Shown here: positions 1-15,000 of the stretch, piece after piece | Numbering within the stretch: the first letter of the stretch is position 1 | Layout of the letters: each line of letters opens with the position of its first letter | Notes under the pieces: generated by a model | Database searches by the model: none | Seen by the model: the letters and a program-made list of their open reading frames with translations, nothing else | What the model was told of the DNA's origin: nothing | From: Emcibacter sp. SYSU 3D8 | Lineage (GTDB): Bacteria; Pseudomonadota; Alphaproteobacteria; SMXS01 | NCBI RefSeq assembly: GCF_039655875.1 | Contig: NZ_JBBYXK010000003.1 | Span: 372,001-436,000 of the forward strand | Reading direction: 5' to 3' | Length of the DNA stretch: 64,000 nucleotides | Made by a program: the position numbers and the translations under genes

Positions 1-1
1 T

Positions 2-3000
2 CTGCATGCGGGTTCCGAAGGCGTGATCGGCGCCAGCGGATATGTGGAGGGATCGGGCACCGGTGGTCTCGTCATCGACAACGACGGCGCGACTCTGGGG
101 AACAATACCGTATTCGTCCTGAACCTTGGTACCATCACCGCCAACAGCCCCGGCATCGTGATCGATCCGGGCATGAATCTGTACCTGGCCGGCGATGGCG
201 GCGAGGTGATCGGCACCAACGGCGATGACGGCATCGTGCTCGGCGAAGGCTCCGGCGTCGTAGTCACCGAGGGACAGGACGTCAGGGCTTTCGGCGGTGA
301 TGACGCGGACGGCATCAGCACGATCGGCAACGGTAATTTCGTGGCGGTCGAAGGGTTCGCCACCGTCATCGGCGAGGACGACGGCATCGATGCCGATAGC
401 GGCCAGGACAACGAGATTTATATCGGCTGGAGCATCCAGGGCCCGGGCTGGGTCGAAGGCGGCGATGATGGTGTTGACCTGGGCGACGGCAATGCCCTGT
501 ATATCGGCGAAGGCTCGGTTGTCATCGGCAATTCCGGCGACGGCATCAATGCGGGCAGCAACAACAAGATATTCATCTTCGCCGCGACTGTAGAAGGCGG
601 CGACGACGGCATCGACCTGAACGGCGATCACAACTTTGTCGAGGGCCTGACGTTCGTCGAGGGGCAGGAGAACGGCCTCGAGATCGAGGGCGATTTCAAT
701 GAGGTTACGCTGGGCGGCGTCGAGGGCGGCAAGCACGGCGTCTTTATCAGCAAGGAAGGCGAACTCAACAAGGTCGTCATCCTCAACGATGCCGTCGGCG
801 AGGAAGGGGACGGCGTCAGGATTGCGGGGGATCAGAACGAAGTCGACGTCGCCGGGACGATTTCGGGCGATCCGGGCGTATTCCTGTCCGGGGACCAGAA
901 CAACGTGTCTGGGGGACTGATCACCGCCAAGAAGGACGGCGTGCATATTGACGGTAACCAGAACACCGTCACCTCGGCGACCGACATCATTGGCGACAAC
1001 GACAAGAACGGGTCGGGCGCGGCCGTAGACATCAATGGCGACAGCAATTTCGTGAGCGCCGTCGACAACATCCTCGGCGGCAACAAGGGCGTCGATATCG
1101 ACGGCGACCAGAACACTGTCGTGACGGAAACCGGCGACATCCGCGGCAAGAGCAGCGGCGTCATTCTGGCTGGTGACAACAACCTTGTCTCCGTCGTCAA
1201 CGGCAACATCAACGGCGACCGGGACGACGATGGTGCGGGCGTGGGCGTGATCATCTCGGGTGACAGCAACGACATTGTCGATGTCGGCGATAACACCCAG
1301 GCGGGCGTCAAGGAGATCCGCGGCGGCAGCGGTGGTCTGCTGATTTCCGGCGACACCAATACGGTGCTGGCCTCCGGCGACATCGACGGCGACCGGGACG
1401 ACGACGGCACGGGCTTTGGCGTGCATATCGATGGCGGCGACGGCAACGTTGTTGCCGGCGAAAATCTCTACGGCGGCGGCGACGGCCTGAAGATCGACAA
1501 CGATGCCGACGGCAACGAGGTCACCGTGGCCGGAGACATTCTCGGCGGCCAAAACGGCGGCGTCGGCGACGGCATCGAGATCGGCACCCTGAGTGACGGA
1601 AACACCATCGACGTCGGTGGCCGTGTCGAGGGCAGCGAGGATGGCGTTACCATTGGCGATCGCGCCGACGACAACAAGATCGATGTCGCCGGAGACATTC
1701 TCGGCCTCGATGGTGACGGCGTGCGCATCAGTGGTGACGGCAACGACATCACGGCCGGCGCAGACCAGCTGGGAGACAGCATCCATGGCGCGGACGGCGA
1801 CGGCGTCCAGATCGGCGGTACCGGCAATACCGTGACTGCCGCCGGCAATATCATCGGCAAGGACGATGACGGCGGCGATGGCGACGGCGTCGACATCGCC
1901 GGTGACGGCAATACCGTCAAGGCGGTTGGCGGGCTCCAGACCCCCGCCAACATCGTGGGCGACGACGACGGCGTCGTGATCAACGGCAACAACAACCTGG
2001 TGTCGACCGACGGCGACATCATCGGCGACGCGGACGGCGACAACAATGGCGACGGCGTCGACATCACCGGCAACGACAACGCGGTGAGCGCCGGCGGCAA
2101 CATCAGCGGCGACCCGGGCGTGATCATCGCCGGCGACGGCAACTTCGTCAGCGCCGGCGGCTCTATCACCGCCATCGAGGACGCGGTGAAGATCACCGGC
2201 GGCATTGCCGGCAAGGGCAACACGGTTACCGCCGGCAAGGAGATTGCGTCGACGGATGGCGGCGGCGTCATCATCGACGGTGACGCCAACACCGTGCTCG
2301 CCGGCAATGACGGCGCGGGCACGAGCATCCTCGGCGGCGATGGCCACGGCGTCGGCATTACCGGTTACGGCAACACGGTCAAAGCAAACCTCGGCGACAT
2401 CATCGGCAAGGACGACGACAGCGGCGAAGGTGATGGCATCAACATCGTCGGCGGCGATTTCGTCTTCGGTGGCAACGAGGTCTCGGTGTTGCTGGGCAGC
2501 GTCATCGGCGACGACGACGGCGTCGAGATTTCCGGCCTCAATAACGCGGTTACGGTCATTGGCGGCATCAAGGGCGATGCCGACGCGAGCGGCCAGGGCG
2601 CCGGCGTCGTCATCGGCGACGGCGTGACGGATTCGAACTTCAATGTGGTCACCGCACTCGCCACCAATGGAGGTTCCGGATTGATCGAGGGCACCACGGG
2701 CGGCGTCCTGATCGACGGCCTCGGCAACGTCGTCGCGGGTCAGGGCGGCATCACGGCGACCGGCGGCACGGCCGTGGGCATCGTCGGCGACGACAACAAT
2801 GTGACGACCGGCAACGATGACTTTTTCGGCGACGTCAAGGGCTCGGACGACGGTGTCAATATCGACGGCGACGGCAACAAGGTTGCCGTCAAGGGGTCGA
2901 TCTTCGGCGATACCGACGCGACCGGCGGCGGCGACGGCGTCGACATCACCGGCAACCTGAACGAGGTCACGGCCACTGGCGACATCTCCGGCGATCCGGG

Positions 3001-6000
3001 CGTGATCATCGCCGGCGACAACAACTTCACCAGCGCGGGCGGCTCGATCACGGCGACGGCCGGCAATGCTGTCGACATCACCGGCAAGGACAACACGGTC
3101 ACTGCGGTAGACGAGATCGCCTCGACCGGCGGGAGCGGCGTGGTTATCAGCGGCGGCGGCAACATCGTGTCGGCGGGTGACGACGGCAACGACGATTCCA
3201 TCATCGGCGGCGACGGCGACGGCGTGAACATCACCGGGGACGGCAACAAGGTCGACGCGGAGACCAACATCAAGGGCTCCGAGAGCGGCGTGATCCTCGC
3301 CGGCGACGACAACATCGTCAATTCGGGCAACGATATCTTCGGCGACAATGGCGACGGCGTGAACATCGATGGCGACGCCAACAAGGTTGCCGCGACCGAA
3401 GACATCGAGGGCGAGTTGGCCGGCGTTTCCATCGACGGCGACGACAACGTGGTGACCGCCGACGACAACATCGTCGGCGACCAGGCCGAGGGCGTGCTGA
3501 TCGACGGCGACGACAACAAGGTTACCGCCAACAACATCGACGGCGGCACCTTCGGCGTGGCGATCGTGGGCGGCGGCAGCGGCAACACCGTCAAGGCCGA
3601 CAGTTCCATCGACGGCGACGACGAGGACGGCGTCTTCATCGACGGCGACAGCAATCTTGTGACGGCCGGCGACGAGATCACCGGCGACGAGCATGGCGTC
3701 AGGATCGACGGCGGCGGCAACACCGTCACTGCGGGCACGTTTATCGAGGGCGGCGATGAGGACGGTGTCAACATCACCGGCGACTCCAACTTCGTCAGCG
3801 CCGAGGAAGGCATCAGCGGCGGCGACGACGGCGTCAACATCGACGGCAACGGCAACAACGTGCTCGCGGGCGGTGCCATCGACGGCGACGACGGCGATGG
3901 TGTCCGCATCGAGGGCGGCGACGGCAACTATGTCGAGGCGCCCGGCGGCATTTCCGGCGGCGACGACGGCGTCGACATCGACAGCAACGATAATACCGTC
4001 GTCTCCGGCGACACCATCGAGGGCGACGACGACGGCGTGTCGATCGACGGCGACGACAACATCGTCACTGCCGTCGACATGATCATCGGCAACGGCGACG
4101 AGGGCGTCGACATCGAGGGCGACGATAATACCGTGGAGGCCCTGGGCATCAGCGGCTTCTGGGATGGCGTGGACGTCGAGGGCGACGACAACGACATTAC
4201 CGTCGGTGACAGCGGCATCAACGGCATCAATGGCGATGCCATCGATCTCGAAGGTAGCGGCAACAGCGTCGTGTCGGGGGGCAGCGTGCTGGGCGGCGAC
4301 GACGGCGTGCACATCGAGGGCGACAAGAACACGGTCGACGTCACCGGCGACATCACCGGCACGGCCGGCGACGGTGTCGACATCACCGGCAACCTGAACG
4401 AGGTGAAGGCGACCGGCGACATCTCCGGCGATCCGGGCGTGATCATCGCCGGCGACCAGAATGACGTCGCTGCCGGCGGCTCGATCACCGCCCTGAACAA
4501 TGCGGTGGACATCACCGGCGACGACAACACCGTGTCTGCGGTCGACGAGATCGCCTCCAGCGCCGCCAGCGGCGTGGTCATCGACGGCGCCGACAACCTG
4601 GTCACCTCGGGCTTCGTCGACCTGGCCGAAGCGACCGGCGTCGGCATCCTGGGCGGCGGCGGCGACGGCGTCAGCATCAAGGGCGGCACCGAGAACACGG
4701 TCGAGACCATCGGCATGATCGTCGGCCTCGGCGGCGCGGGCGTCTCCATCGATTCCGACGGCAACACGGTCACCGCCGCTGACGGGGACGTGATCGACAA
4801 CGTCACCTTGGGCACGGTTTCCAACGCCACCGGCCAGGGCATCTACGGCTCGACCGACGGCGTGGTGATCGGCGCGACCAAGGATTCCGACGACAACACG
4901 GTCACCACCAGCGGCTTTGTCCTGGGCGCCGGCGGCACCGGCGCGACCATCAATGGCGACAACAACCAGCTGTCGGCCGGCGGCGGCACCACCGAGACCG
5001 GCCTCGACAATTTCGGCATCGGCGGCACCACCGACGGCGTCGTCATCGACGGCGACGAGAACGATGTCGATACCACCGGCAGCATTCACGCTTTCGACAG
5101 CGGCGTGGTGATCGAGGGCGGCGACAACACCGTCGAGACCGGCGCCACCAACTGGAAGGACACGGCCAGCAACCTCGGCATCTACGGCGCCGGCAAGGGC
5201 GCCGACGGCGACGGCGTCAACCTGGACGGCGACGACAACACCGTGACTACCTTGGGCTTTATTGCCGGCGCGACCGGCGCGGGCGTCGCCATCACTGGCG
5301 GCGGCAACGATGTCGATGCCGGCAGCGGCGACGTGGCCGACACGTTGAAGCAGTCGGGTATCGTCGTCGACGGCACCGGCTTCGGCATCTATGGAGGCAC
5401 CGACGGCGTCAGCATCTCCGGCGGCACGCTGGGCAACGGCAACTCGGTGAGCACCGACGGCTTCATCCTGGGCGCTAGCGGCGCCGGTGTCAGCATCACC
5501 GGCACCGACAACACGGTGACGGCAGGCAAGGGCGATCCGGTGACCATCGCCGACCTGGGCATCGGCGGCGCCACCGACGGCGTCGCCATCGCAGGCGACA
5601 GCAACGACGTCAGCACCACCGGCACCATTTTCGGCGGCGTGAACGGCGTGGCCATGACCGGCGACGAAAACGACGTGACGGCCGGCCTCGACATCACCGG
5701 CATCACCGGCGACGGCGTCCAGATCGACGGCGGCGGCAACAAGGTCACAGCGGGCGGCGATGTCAGCGGCCTTGACGACGGCATCGAGATCGACGGCGAC
5801 GACAATACGGTGGACGTGGCGGGCGATGTAACCGGCACCGATGGCGATGGTATCGACATCGACGGCTCGACCAATCTTGTGACCGTGGGCGGCAGCGTGT
5901 CCGGCGATCCGGGCGTGCTGATCGACACGGGCGACGACAACGTCGTCGAGGTCGGTGGCGCGATCACCGCCACCAACAACGCCGTGGACATTACCGGTGA

Positions 6001-9000
6001 CGACAACCAGGTCTCGGCTGGCCTCGACACCAAGGATCTGGTGATCGGCGATATCGTCTCGACCGAGGCGAGCGGCGTCGTGATCGACGGCGATGGCAAC
6101 TACGTGTTCAGCGAGGACGGCAAGATCGATGGCCAGGGCGGCTATGGCGTCGGCATCGAGGGCATCGAGAACGAGGTCTATGCCTTTACCGACATCCTGG
6201 GCGGCGATGGTGACGGCGTCCTGATCAATGGCGACCGCAATACGGTCGGCACCGAGACCGGCGAGATCAAGGGTTCGGAAAGCGGCGTCAACATCGATGA
6301 GGGCAATAACAACCTGGTCGAAGCCGCCACCGATATCACCGGCGACAGCGGCCACGGTGTCGTCGTCGACGGTGACGACAATACGGTCGCGGCCGGCGGC
6401 GATATCACGGGCGGCGGCGGCGACGGCGTCAATCTGGACGGCGACAGCAACATCGTCTCGGCCGGCAACAACATCGACGGCGAAATCAACGGCGTGAATG
6501 TCGACGGCGATTCCAACGTGGTTTCGGCCGGCAACAACATCACCGCCGATACCGGCGACGGTGTCCTGATTGACGGCAACGACAACAAGGTGACCGCGGA
6601 TAACCTGATCTATGGCGAGGCGGACGGCGTCGACATCGACGGCGACGACAACAAGGTCAGCGCCGGCGGCGATATCGTCGGTGACGTCGGCGACGCGGTG
6701 ACCATCGCGGGCGACGGCAACGACGTCAGCGCGGGCGACGACATCGATGGCGGCTCGAACGGTGTGGTGATCGACGGCGACGACAATGCGGTCACCGCCG
6801 GCGGCGACATCCTTGCCGCCGATGGCGACGGTGTGCAGATCGATGGCGACGACAACGAGGTCGAGGCCGGCGGCGTGATCGACGCTTCGGACAATGGTGT
6901 GAACGTCGACGGCGACGACAACAGTGTGAGCGCTGTCGGCAGCATCACCGGCGCAAATGGTCGCGGTGTCCTGATCGAGGATGGCGACGACAACGAGGTC
7001 GCGTCCGAGGAAGGCTCGATCATCGGCGGCACCGATGGCGTGGCGATCATCGACAGCGACGACAACACGGTCAGCGCCGCCATCGACATCATCGGCAATG
7101 GCGGCGACGGCGTGCTGATCGACGACGGTGACGGCAACGAGGTGACTGCGGGCGGCGACATCACCGGTTCGGCCGGCGGCGCCAGCGTGACCGGCGACGA
7201 CAACAGCGTGACGGCGGCCGGCAGCATCACCGGTGGCAGCGGCGTCGGCGTGTTCGTCGACGGCGACGACAACGATGTGATGGCGGAAGCCGGCGCGATT
7301 ACCGGCGGCACCGATGGCGTGGTCATCGACGGCGACGACAACGACGTGACGGCCGGTACGGATATCGTGGGCACCGACGGCGACGGCGTCGCCATCGACG
7401 GCGACGACAACGATGTCACGGCGGGCGGCGACATCACCGGCCTGGGCGGCGACGGCGTGTCCGTGGATGGCGACCAGAACGGCATCGAAGTGGAAGGCAA
7501 CGTCACCGGCAGTGGCAAGGCGTCCGCGATCGGCGTCGGACTCGCGGGCGACAACAATGTGGTCACGGTGGGCGGCAGCGTCACCGGCGACGATGACGGC
7601 ATCGACATCGATGGCGACATGAACCGGGTCGAGGTCACCGGCGACGTGAAGGGCGACGACGACGCCTCGGGCGGCGGCGACGGCATCGATATCAGCGGCA
7701 TGCTCAACATGGTGCTGGTCGGCGGCAACGTGTACGGCGATCCGGGCGTGCTGATCAATGTGGGCAGCCACAACCTGATCACCATCGACGGCTTCGTGCT
7801 CGCGACCGAGGACGGCATCCACATCGCGAACGGCGACGACAATATTGTGAACGTCGGTGAGGATGTTACCTCGACCGACGCTTCCGGCGTTGTTATTGCC
7901 GGCGGTGACGACAACGACATCACGGTGGCCGGCACCATCGACGGCCAGGGCGGCGACGGCGTCAATATCGACGGCGACGACAACTCGGTCGAAGCGGGCG
8001 GCGACATTCTTGGCGGCGACGGCGACGGTGTGGTCATTGACGGCGACGACAACGACGTTTCGGGTGACAACATCACCGGTTCCGCCAATGGCGTGGTGAT
8101 CGATGGCGATACCAACGCGGTCGTCGCCGATGGCGACATCACCGGCGAGGACGGTGTCGGCGTCTCGATCACCGGCAACGGCGAGGGCAATAGCGTCGAG
8201 GCCAAGAACATCACCGGCAGTAACGGCGGCGTGGCCATCGACGGCGACGGCAACGCCGTGAAGGCGACGGGCGATGTATCCGGTGGCAGCGGCATCGGTA
8301 TCGATGTTGGCGGTGACGACAACGGCATCACCGTCGGCGGTTCGGTCTCCGGCAGCGGCGGCCTGGCGATCGATGGCGACGGCAACGATATCGATGTCAC
8401 CGGCTCCGTGACCGGCGATACCGGCAGTGGCATCGACATCGACGGCGACGACAACGATGTGGATGTGGGCGGCAGCGTCACCGGCGCCACCAGCGGCATC
8501 ATAACCGCGGGCGACGACAACAATGTCGATGTGACCGGAAACGTGATCGGCAGCGGCGGCGACGGCATCAGCATCGACGGTGACGGCAACAGGTTCGGCA
8601 TCGGGGGCTTCGTCGACGGCAGCGTGGACGGCGTCGAAATCGATGGCGACCGCAATCAGGTAGAAGTCGATGGCTATGTCGCCGGCGGCATCGGCGACGG
8701 CGTCGATATCGACGGCGACCGTAACGACGTGATTGTTGGCGGCAACATTTCAGGCGATCCGGGCGTGCTGATCTCGGGCGACGACAACCTGGTGACGGCC
8801 GGCGGCTCGATCACGGCGACCAACAATGCGGTTGATATCACCGGCGACGACAACGAGGTGACGGCCGACGACGAGATTTCGTCCTCGAGCGCCAATGGCG
8901 TGGTGATCGACGGCGACGACAACGAGATCGAAGCCGGCGCCGACGGATCGGGCGATTCCATCATCGGCCTGGGCGGTGACGGCGTCCAGGTCGCGGGCGA

Positions 9001-12000
9001 CCACAACGAGGTCAAGGCCAGCGGTAATATCGTCGGCGGCGCCGGCGACGGCGTGCATATCGACGAAGGCAACGACAACCAGATCGAGGCCAACGACATC
9101 ACCGGCTCGGACGACGGCGTCGACATTACCGGCGACGACAATGACATCGACGCGGATGGCGACATCACCGGCACGGCCGGCGACGGCGTGGCCATCGACG
9201 GCGACGACAACGAGGTGAGCGGCAATGCCATCGCCGGCGGTGACGATGGCGTCGATATCTCTGGCGACGACAATGTGGTCAATGCCGACGGCAACATCAC
9301 CGGCACGGCGGGTGATGGCGTCAACATCGACGGCGACCAGAACGAGGTCGAGGCCAACGACATCATGGGCGGCGACGACGGCGTCGACATTGCCGGCGAC
9401 AAGAACACTGTCTCGGCCGATGGCGACATCACCGGCACGGTTGGTGACGGCGTTAATCTCAACGGCGATCACAACGAGGTCGACGCGAACGCCATCGCCG
9501 GCGGCGACGAGGGCGTCGAGATCGACGGCGACAACAATATCGTCTCCGCCGACGGCAACATCACCGGTACAGCCAGCGACGGCGTCAACATTGACGGCGA
9601 CGACAACGACGTCGGCGCCGACGGCATTACCGGCGGCGCGAGCGGCGTGGACATCACCGGTGACGACAACGAAATCGACGCCGACGGCAGTATCGCCGGT
9701 CTCGGCGGTGATGGCGTGGCCATCGACGGCGACGGCAACGATGTCGGTGCCGACCACATCACCGGCAGCGACGACGGCGTCGACATCACCGGCGACGACA
9801 ACAGCATCGACGCCAATGGCGACATCACCGGTACGGCTGGTGACGGTGCGGTGATCGACGGCGACGACAACGAGATCGACAGCGACAACATCTATGGCGG
9901 TGACAATGGCCTAGTCATCACGGGTGGCGAGAACAACGTCGATACCGGCGACATCGTCGGCACGGCTGGCGCCGGCGTCGACATCGACAATGGCGACGAC
10001 AACACCGTGGATGCCGACAGCGTCACGGGCGGCAACGGCGGCGTGCTGATCGACGGCGATTCGAACGATATCTCCGTCAACGATCTGATCGACGGCGGCG
10101 CCGGGGACGGCGTCAATATCGACGGTGTGTTCAACCATGTGGACGCCGGCGCGATCACCGGCGCCAACGGTGTTGTCATCGCGGGCACGCGCAACGATGT
10201 CCATGCCGACGACACCATCACGGCAACGGCCGGCGACGGCGTGACCATCGAGGGCGACAGCAACGACGTCGATGCCCAGGACATTTCGGCCACCGGCGAC
10301 GGCGTGCTGATCGAGGGTGACGACAACGACGTCGACGTGGACGACAGCATCGTCGCGGGTGGCCTTGCGGTCGGCATCGACGGCGATGACAACCAGGTTG
10401 GCGCAGACGACATCACCGGCGGCAACGGCGGCGTACGCATCGACGGCGACGACAACCAGGTCGAGGCCGACGGCGACATCACCGGCGGCATCGGCATCGG
10501 CGTCGAGATCGTCAACGGCAGCGAGGACAATCAGGTCGATGCCGACAACATCACCGGCACGATCGGCGTCTCGATCGACGGCGACGACAACCAGATCGAG
10601 GCGGATGGCGACATCACCGGCACGGTCGGCGATGGCATCGCCATTGCCGGCGATGACAACACTGTCGCGGCGGATTCCATTACGGGCGCCGAGGACGGTG
10701 TGGACATCTCGGGTGACGGCAACGAAATCGACGTAGGCGGGCTGATCCTCGGCGAGGGCGGCCACGGCGTCAGCATCGATGGCGACGACAACACGGTCGA
10801 GGCCGACGACGTGACCGGCGACGATGACGGTGTCAACATCGCCGGCAACGGCAACAATGTGGACGTATCCGGCGACATCACCGGCATCAACGGTGACGGC
10901 GTCGATATCAGCGGTACGCTGAACGTGGTCCAGGCCGGCGGCACCATTTCGGGCGATCCGGGCGTGCTGATCTCCGGCGACCTGAACCTGGTCACGGCTT
11001 TCGACGTGGACGGGAAGCTGGACGGCGTCCGCATCACCGGCAATACCAACAATGTGTTCGTCGTCACCAGCATCACCGGCGACAGCGACACCAACGGCAC
11101 CGGCAACGGCGTCTGGGTCGATGGCGGCAACAACCATGTGAAGGCCACCGACATCATCGGCTCCAGCACGGCGGGCCAGGCTGGCATCCACGTCCAGGGC
11201 GGCAGCGGCAACGTGTTCGAAGCCGCCAGTGTCACGGGCGGCACCGGCGTCAGCCTGGGCAGCGGCAATACGCTGGCGGTTTCGGGTGACGTCACCGGCC
11301 TTGCCGGCGACGGCATCGACATGGGCAACAACAACAATGTCGACGTCAACAACGTGTCCGGCTCGGCCAGCGGCATCGTCGCCGGCGACAACAACGACAT
11401 CGATGTGAACGGGGACGTCTCGGCCGGCACCGGTGACGGCGTGCGGATCGGCGGCGGCAACCAGATCGATCTCAACAATGTCACGGTGGCCGATGGCGGC
11501 GGTGACGGCATCGAAATGGGATCCGGCAACCAGGTCAATATCGCCAGCGGCAGCAAGATCACCGGCGGCGACGGCCATGGCATCCTGGTCAGCGGCGGCA
11601 ACAACCAGATCAACGTCGTCGGCGTCACCATCGACTCCAAGCTCAACGGCGGCCAGGACGGCGTGCATATCGAGGCGGCGGGCAACCAGCTCAACGCGTC
11701 GAGCGCCACGATCATCAATGCCAACGAGGACGGCATCGATCTCGACTACAGCGGCAGCAAGGGTTCGCCCTCGGTGTTCAACAACCTGGCGACCATCAAT
11801 GCCAACGACGACGGCATCGAGATCGACGACAACATCCTGCTGATCAACGCCGGCAAGGTGACCACCTTCGGCGCGTTCCCCGGCAGCTCGGGCGTCGAGG
11901 GCCAGGACGGCAATACCGTGGTCAACCAGGGCGCGGGCGAGATCCTCGGCTCGGGCAACGGCATCACCGTGCTCGACGACAACCTGATCTACAACGATGG

Positions 12001-15000
12001 CGACATCGATGTGGCCGGCGTCGGCGTGGACGTGCTGGACGGCAACTACATCGAGAACAACGGTTCGATCGCCACCGGCGAGCAGGGTATCCGCGCCGGC
12101 GACGACAACGAGATCTACAACGGCGGCGAGATCGAATCGGACGGCGACGGCATCCTTGCCGGCGACGACAACGACATCGACAACGATGGCGACATCGTCT
12201 CCGCAGAGGACGGCATCGAGGTCACCGGCACCGGCAACGAGATCCTCAACGAAGGTTCCATCGAGGCCGATGACGACGGCATCGTGGCCGGCGACGGCGA
12301 CAACCAGATCGTCAATGACGGCTCCATCGAGGCCGGCAACAACGGCATTCAGGTGGGCGACGGCAACGAGGAGGCCATCTACAACACCGAGGACGGCTCC
12401 ATCGAAGCCGAAGACGTCGGCATCAATGTCGGCAGCGGTAGCACTGCGGTGGGCAATGCCGGCTCGATCGAGGCCGACATCGGCATCGCGGGCGTCGACG
12501 AGAATTCGATCGTCAACACCGAGACCGGCGAGATCGTGGCCGACAGCGTCGGCATCCTGGTTGGCGATTCCAACGAGGTGGGCAACTTCGGCAGCATCGA
12601 ATCCGACGAGACCGGCATCAGCGCGGGTGACGGCAATCTCATCGTCAATGCGGGCGTCATCGACGCCGACGATCTCGGCATCGGTGCCGGCAGCGGCAAC
12701 CTCATCGTCAATGTCGCCGGCGGTCTGATCACCGGAGGCGGCAACGGCATCGAGGTTGTCGACGGCAACGATATCCTGAACGACGGCGAAATCGACGTCG
12801 GCGACGATGGCGTGACCCTGGGCGGCGACGACAATTATCTGGGCAACAACGGCGACATCCACGGCGACAACAACGGCGTCGTGGTCCTCGGCGACGACAA
12901 CGTCGTGGTCAATCTCGGCAGCACCATCGACGGCGGCGACATCGGTGTCCTCGTCGGCGAGGATGCCGACGGCACCCTGATCGGCAATGCGAGCACCAGT
13001 TCGATCACCGGCGGCACCGCGGGTATCCGGGTCGAGGGCGACGACACCGAGATCGAAAACGAGGGACTGATCAGCTCCGGTCCGGGGGACGGCATCCAGG
13101 TCGCCTCGAGCGGCGCCACCTGGATCACCAACTACTCGAGCGGCGCCATCACCGCACCGGGCGGTACGGCGATTGAGGCATCGGGCGCCGGCACCACCAC
13201 CATCGACAATTGGGGCCTGATTTCCGGCGGCAACACCATCACCGGCGCCGGCGGCGTTGAAATCGTCCACAACAACGCCGGCGGCGTTATCGCCGGCAGC
13301 GTCTCGCTGGGCGGCGGCAGCGACCTGGTCGACCTGAACGACGGTTCGCTGCTGACCGGCAACGTGCTTACCGGCCTTGGCAGTGACCAGATTTTCCTCA
13401 GCACCGGCGCGGGCCTGACCGGCGACATCGACATGGGTGACGACGGCGCCAACGTCGAAACCGACGTCCTGACGCTGGAAGGCACGGGCCACGGCGTGTT
13501 CGACGGCAATGCGGTCGAGATCGAGGATCTGGAAAAGGTCGACGACGGCACCTGGGACCTGAACGGCGACGTATCGGTCGACGTGGTGACGAACATCAAT
13601 GCCGGCCGTCTGAACGTGGGCGGCACGGGCCTGGCGGATCATGACGCCGATCCCCTCACGCCGGACGTGCTGGCACCGGTCGGCACGGCGGTCCTGACGT
13701 CGCCCACCGTCAATGTGAACGCTGGCGGCACGCTGGGCGGCCACGGCACGGTGGTCGGCGTTGTCGACGTCAATGACGGCGGCATCCTGGCCCCCGGCGG
13801 CTCCATCGGCACGCTGAGCGTGGTCGGCAACGTCAACTTCGCCGATCCGGATCCGGTCGCGGGCACCACCGGCGGCATCTATCAGGCCGAGGTGGATCCG
13901 TTCACGGCCGATCTGCTCCAGGTGTTCAAATCGACCAAGACCTCGACCGATGGCAAGGCCAACCTCAACGGCACGATCGAGATCCTCTTCCAGCCCGGCT
14001 TCGTCGATCTCAACCTCGACGGCGTCGTGGACGGCTTCGACTACGACGAAGACGGCGGCGCGACCCCGATCGCCAGCTTCCTCAAGGGCGGCAAGACCTA
14101 CACGCTCATTACTGCCCAGGGCGGCGTGGTCGGCACCTTCGACGATGTGACCGACAACGGCCTGCTGGTGGTCGTGCCGGATGATCCCTCAACCACCCAG
14201 GACGAGACGCAGACCGTCGGCCTGTTCAAGGGCGTGCTGCAATATCTCCCGAACTCGGTGATCTTGACCACCATCCCGCTGTTCGGGAACGGCCAGTTCG
14301 GACCGCTGACCATCAACCAGCAGGCCACGGCCGACTATCTCGACGTGCTGATACCGTTCGGCGTCAGTACCGCGCCCAACGACGATCTTGCTTATGTGGC
14401 GGCCCAGCTTGGCCTGGATCCGAATATCCCGGCCGGCCTCGATGACCTGCATCCGGAATGGTACAACGGCTATACCGAAGCCGGCCTGTACTATGCCAAG
14501 GCGGGCATCCAGACCGCCTCCGACCGTCTCCGCGGCGCCCGTAACGGCGTCCGGGTCAATGCCCAGGTCGTCAAGTTCGGCAGCGGCTCGGCTGTCGGCA
14601 ACAGCAATGACGACCGGTTCTCGTTCTGGGTCCAGGGCGGCTACGGCAACACCGACATCAAGCGGGATGAGCGCGGTTTCCTTGGCTACAAGATGGATCA
14701 TGTCGCCGGCTTCATGGGCCTCGACTACCAGGTGAACTCGCAAATCATCGTCGGGGTCATGGGCGGCTTCGGCAACACCGACATGGAAGTGAAGGGCCGG
14801 CTGGGCGACGGCGATGTCGATCACTGGCAGGTCGCCGGTTACGCGACCTTCTACGGCAAGCGCTGGTTCGTCGACGTGGTCGGCGGCTATGGCGACCTGA
14901 GCATGACGACGAACCGCGACATCACGTTCGGCGCCATCGACCGCACCGCCCGCTCCAAGCACGACGGTGACGTGGCCTATGCCCACATCAAGGCCGGCTA

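Noticed and set aside
23-11700. Regular ~66-69 bp repeats as a possible CRISPR or minisatellite array
   Set aside because: Units are in frame, vary at wobble sites, have no unique spacers, and encode one continuous protein.
23-11700. Gly-Asp repeats as RTX calcium-binding nonapeptides
   Set aside because: The period is about 22 residues, not nine, and the GGxGxDxUx pattern is not kept; the C-terminus is an autotransporter barrel, not a type I secretion signal.
6610-13744. Long open frames on the minus strand opposite the autotransporter, up to about 1,277 codons
   Set aside because: They mirror the repetitive GC-rich GAC/GGC/GTC codons of the real gene, are themselves low-complexity, and have no ribosome sites or known domains.
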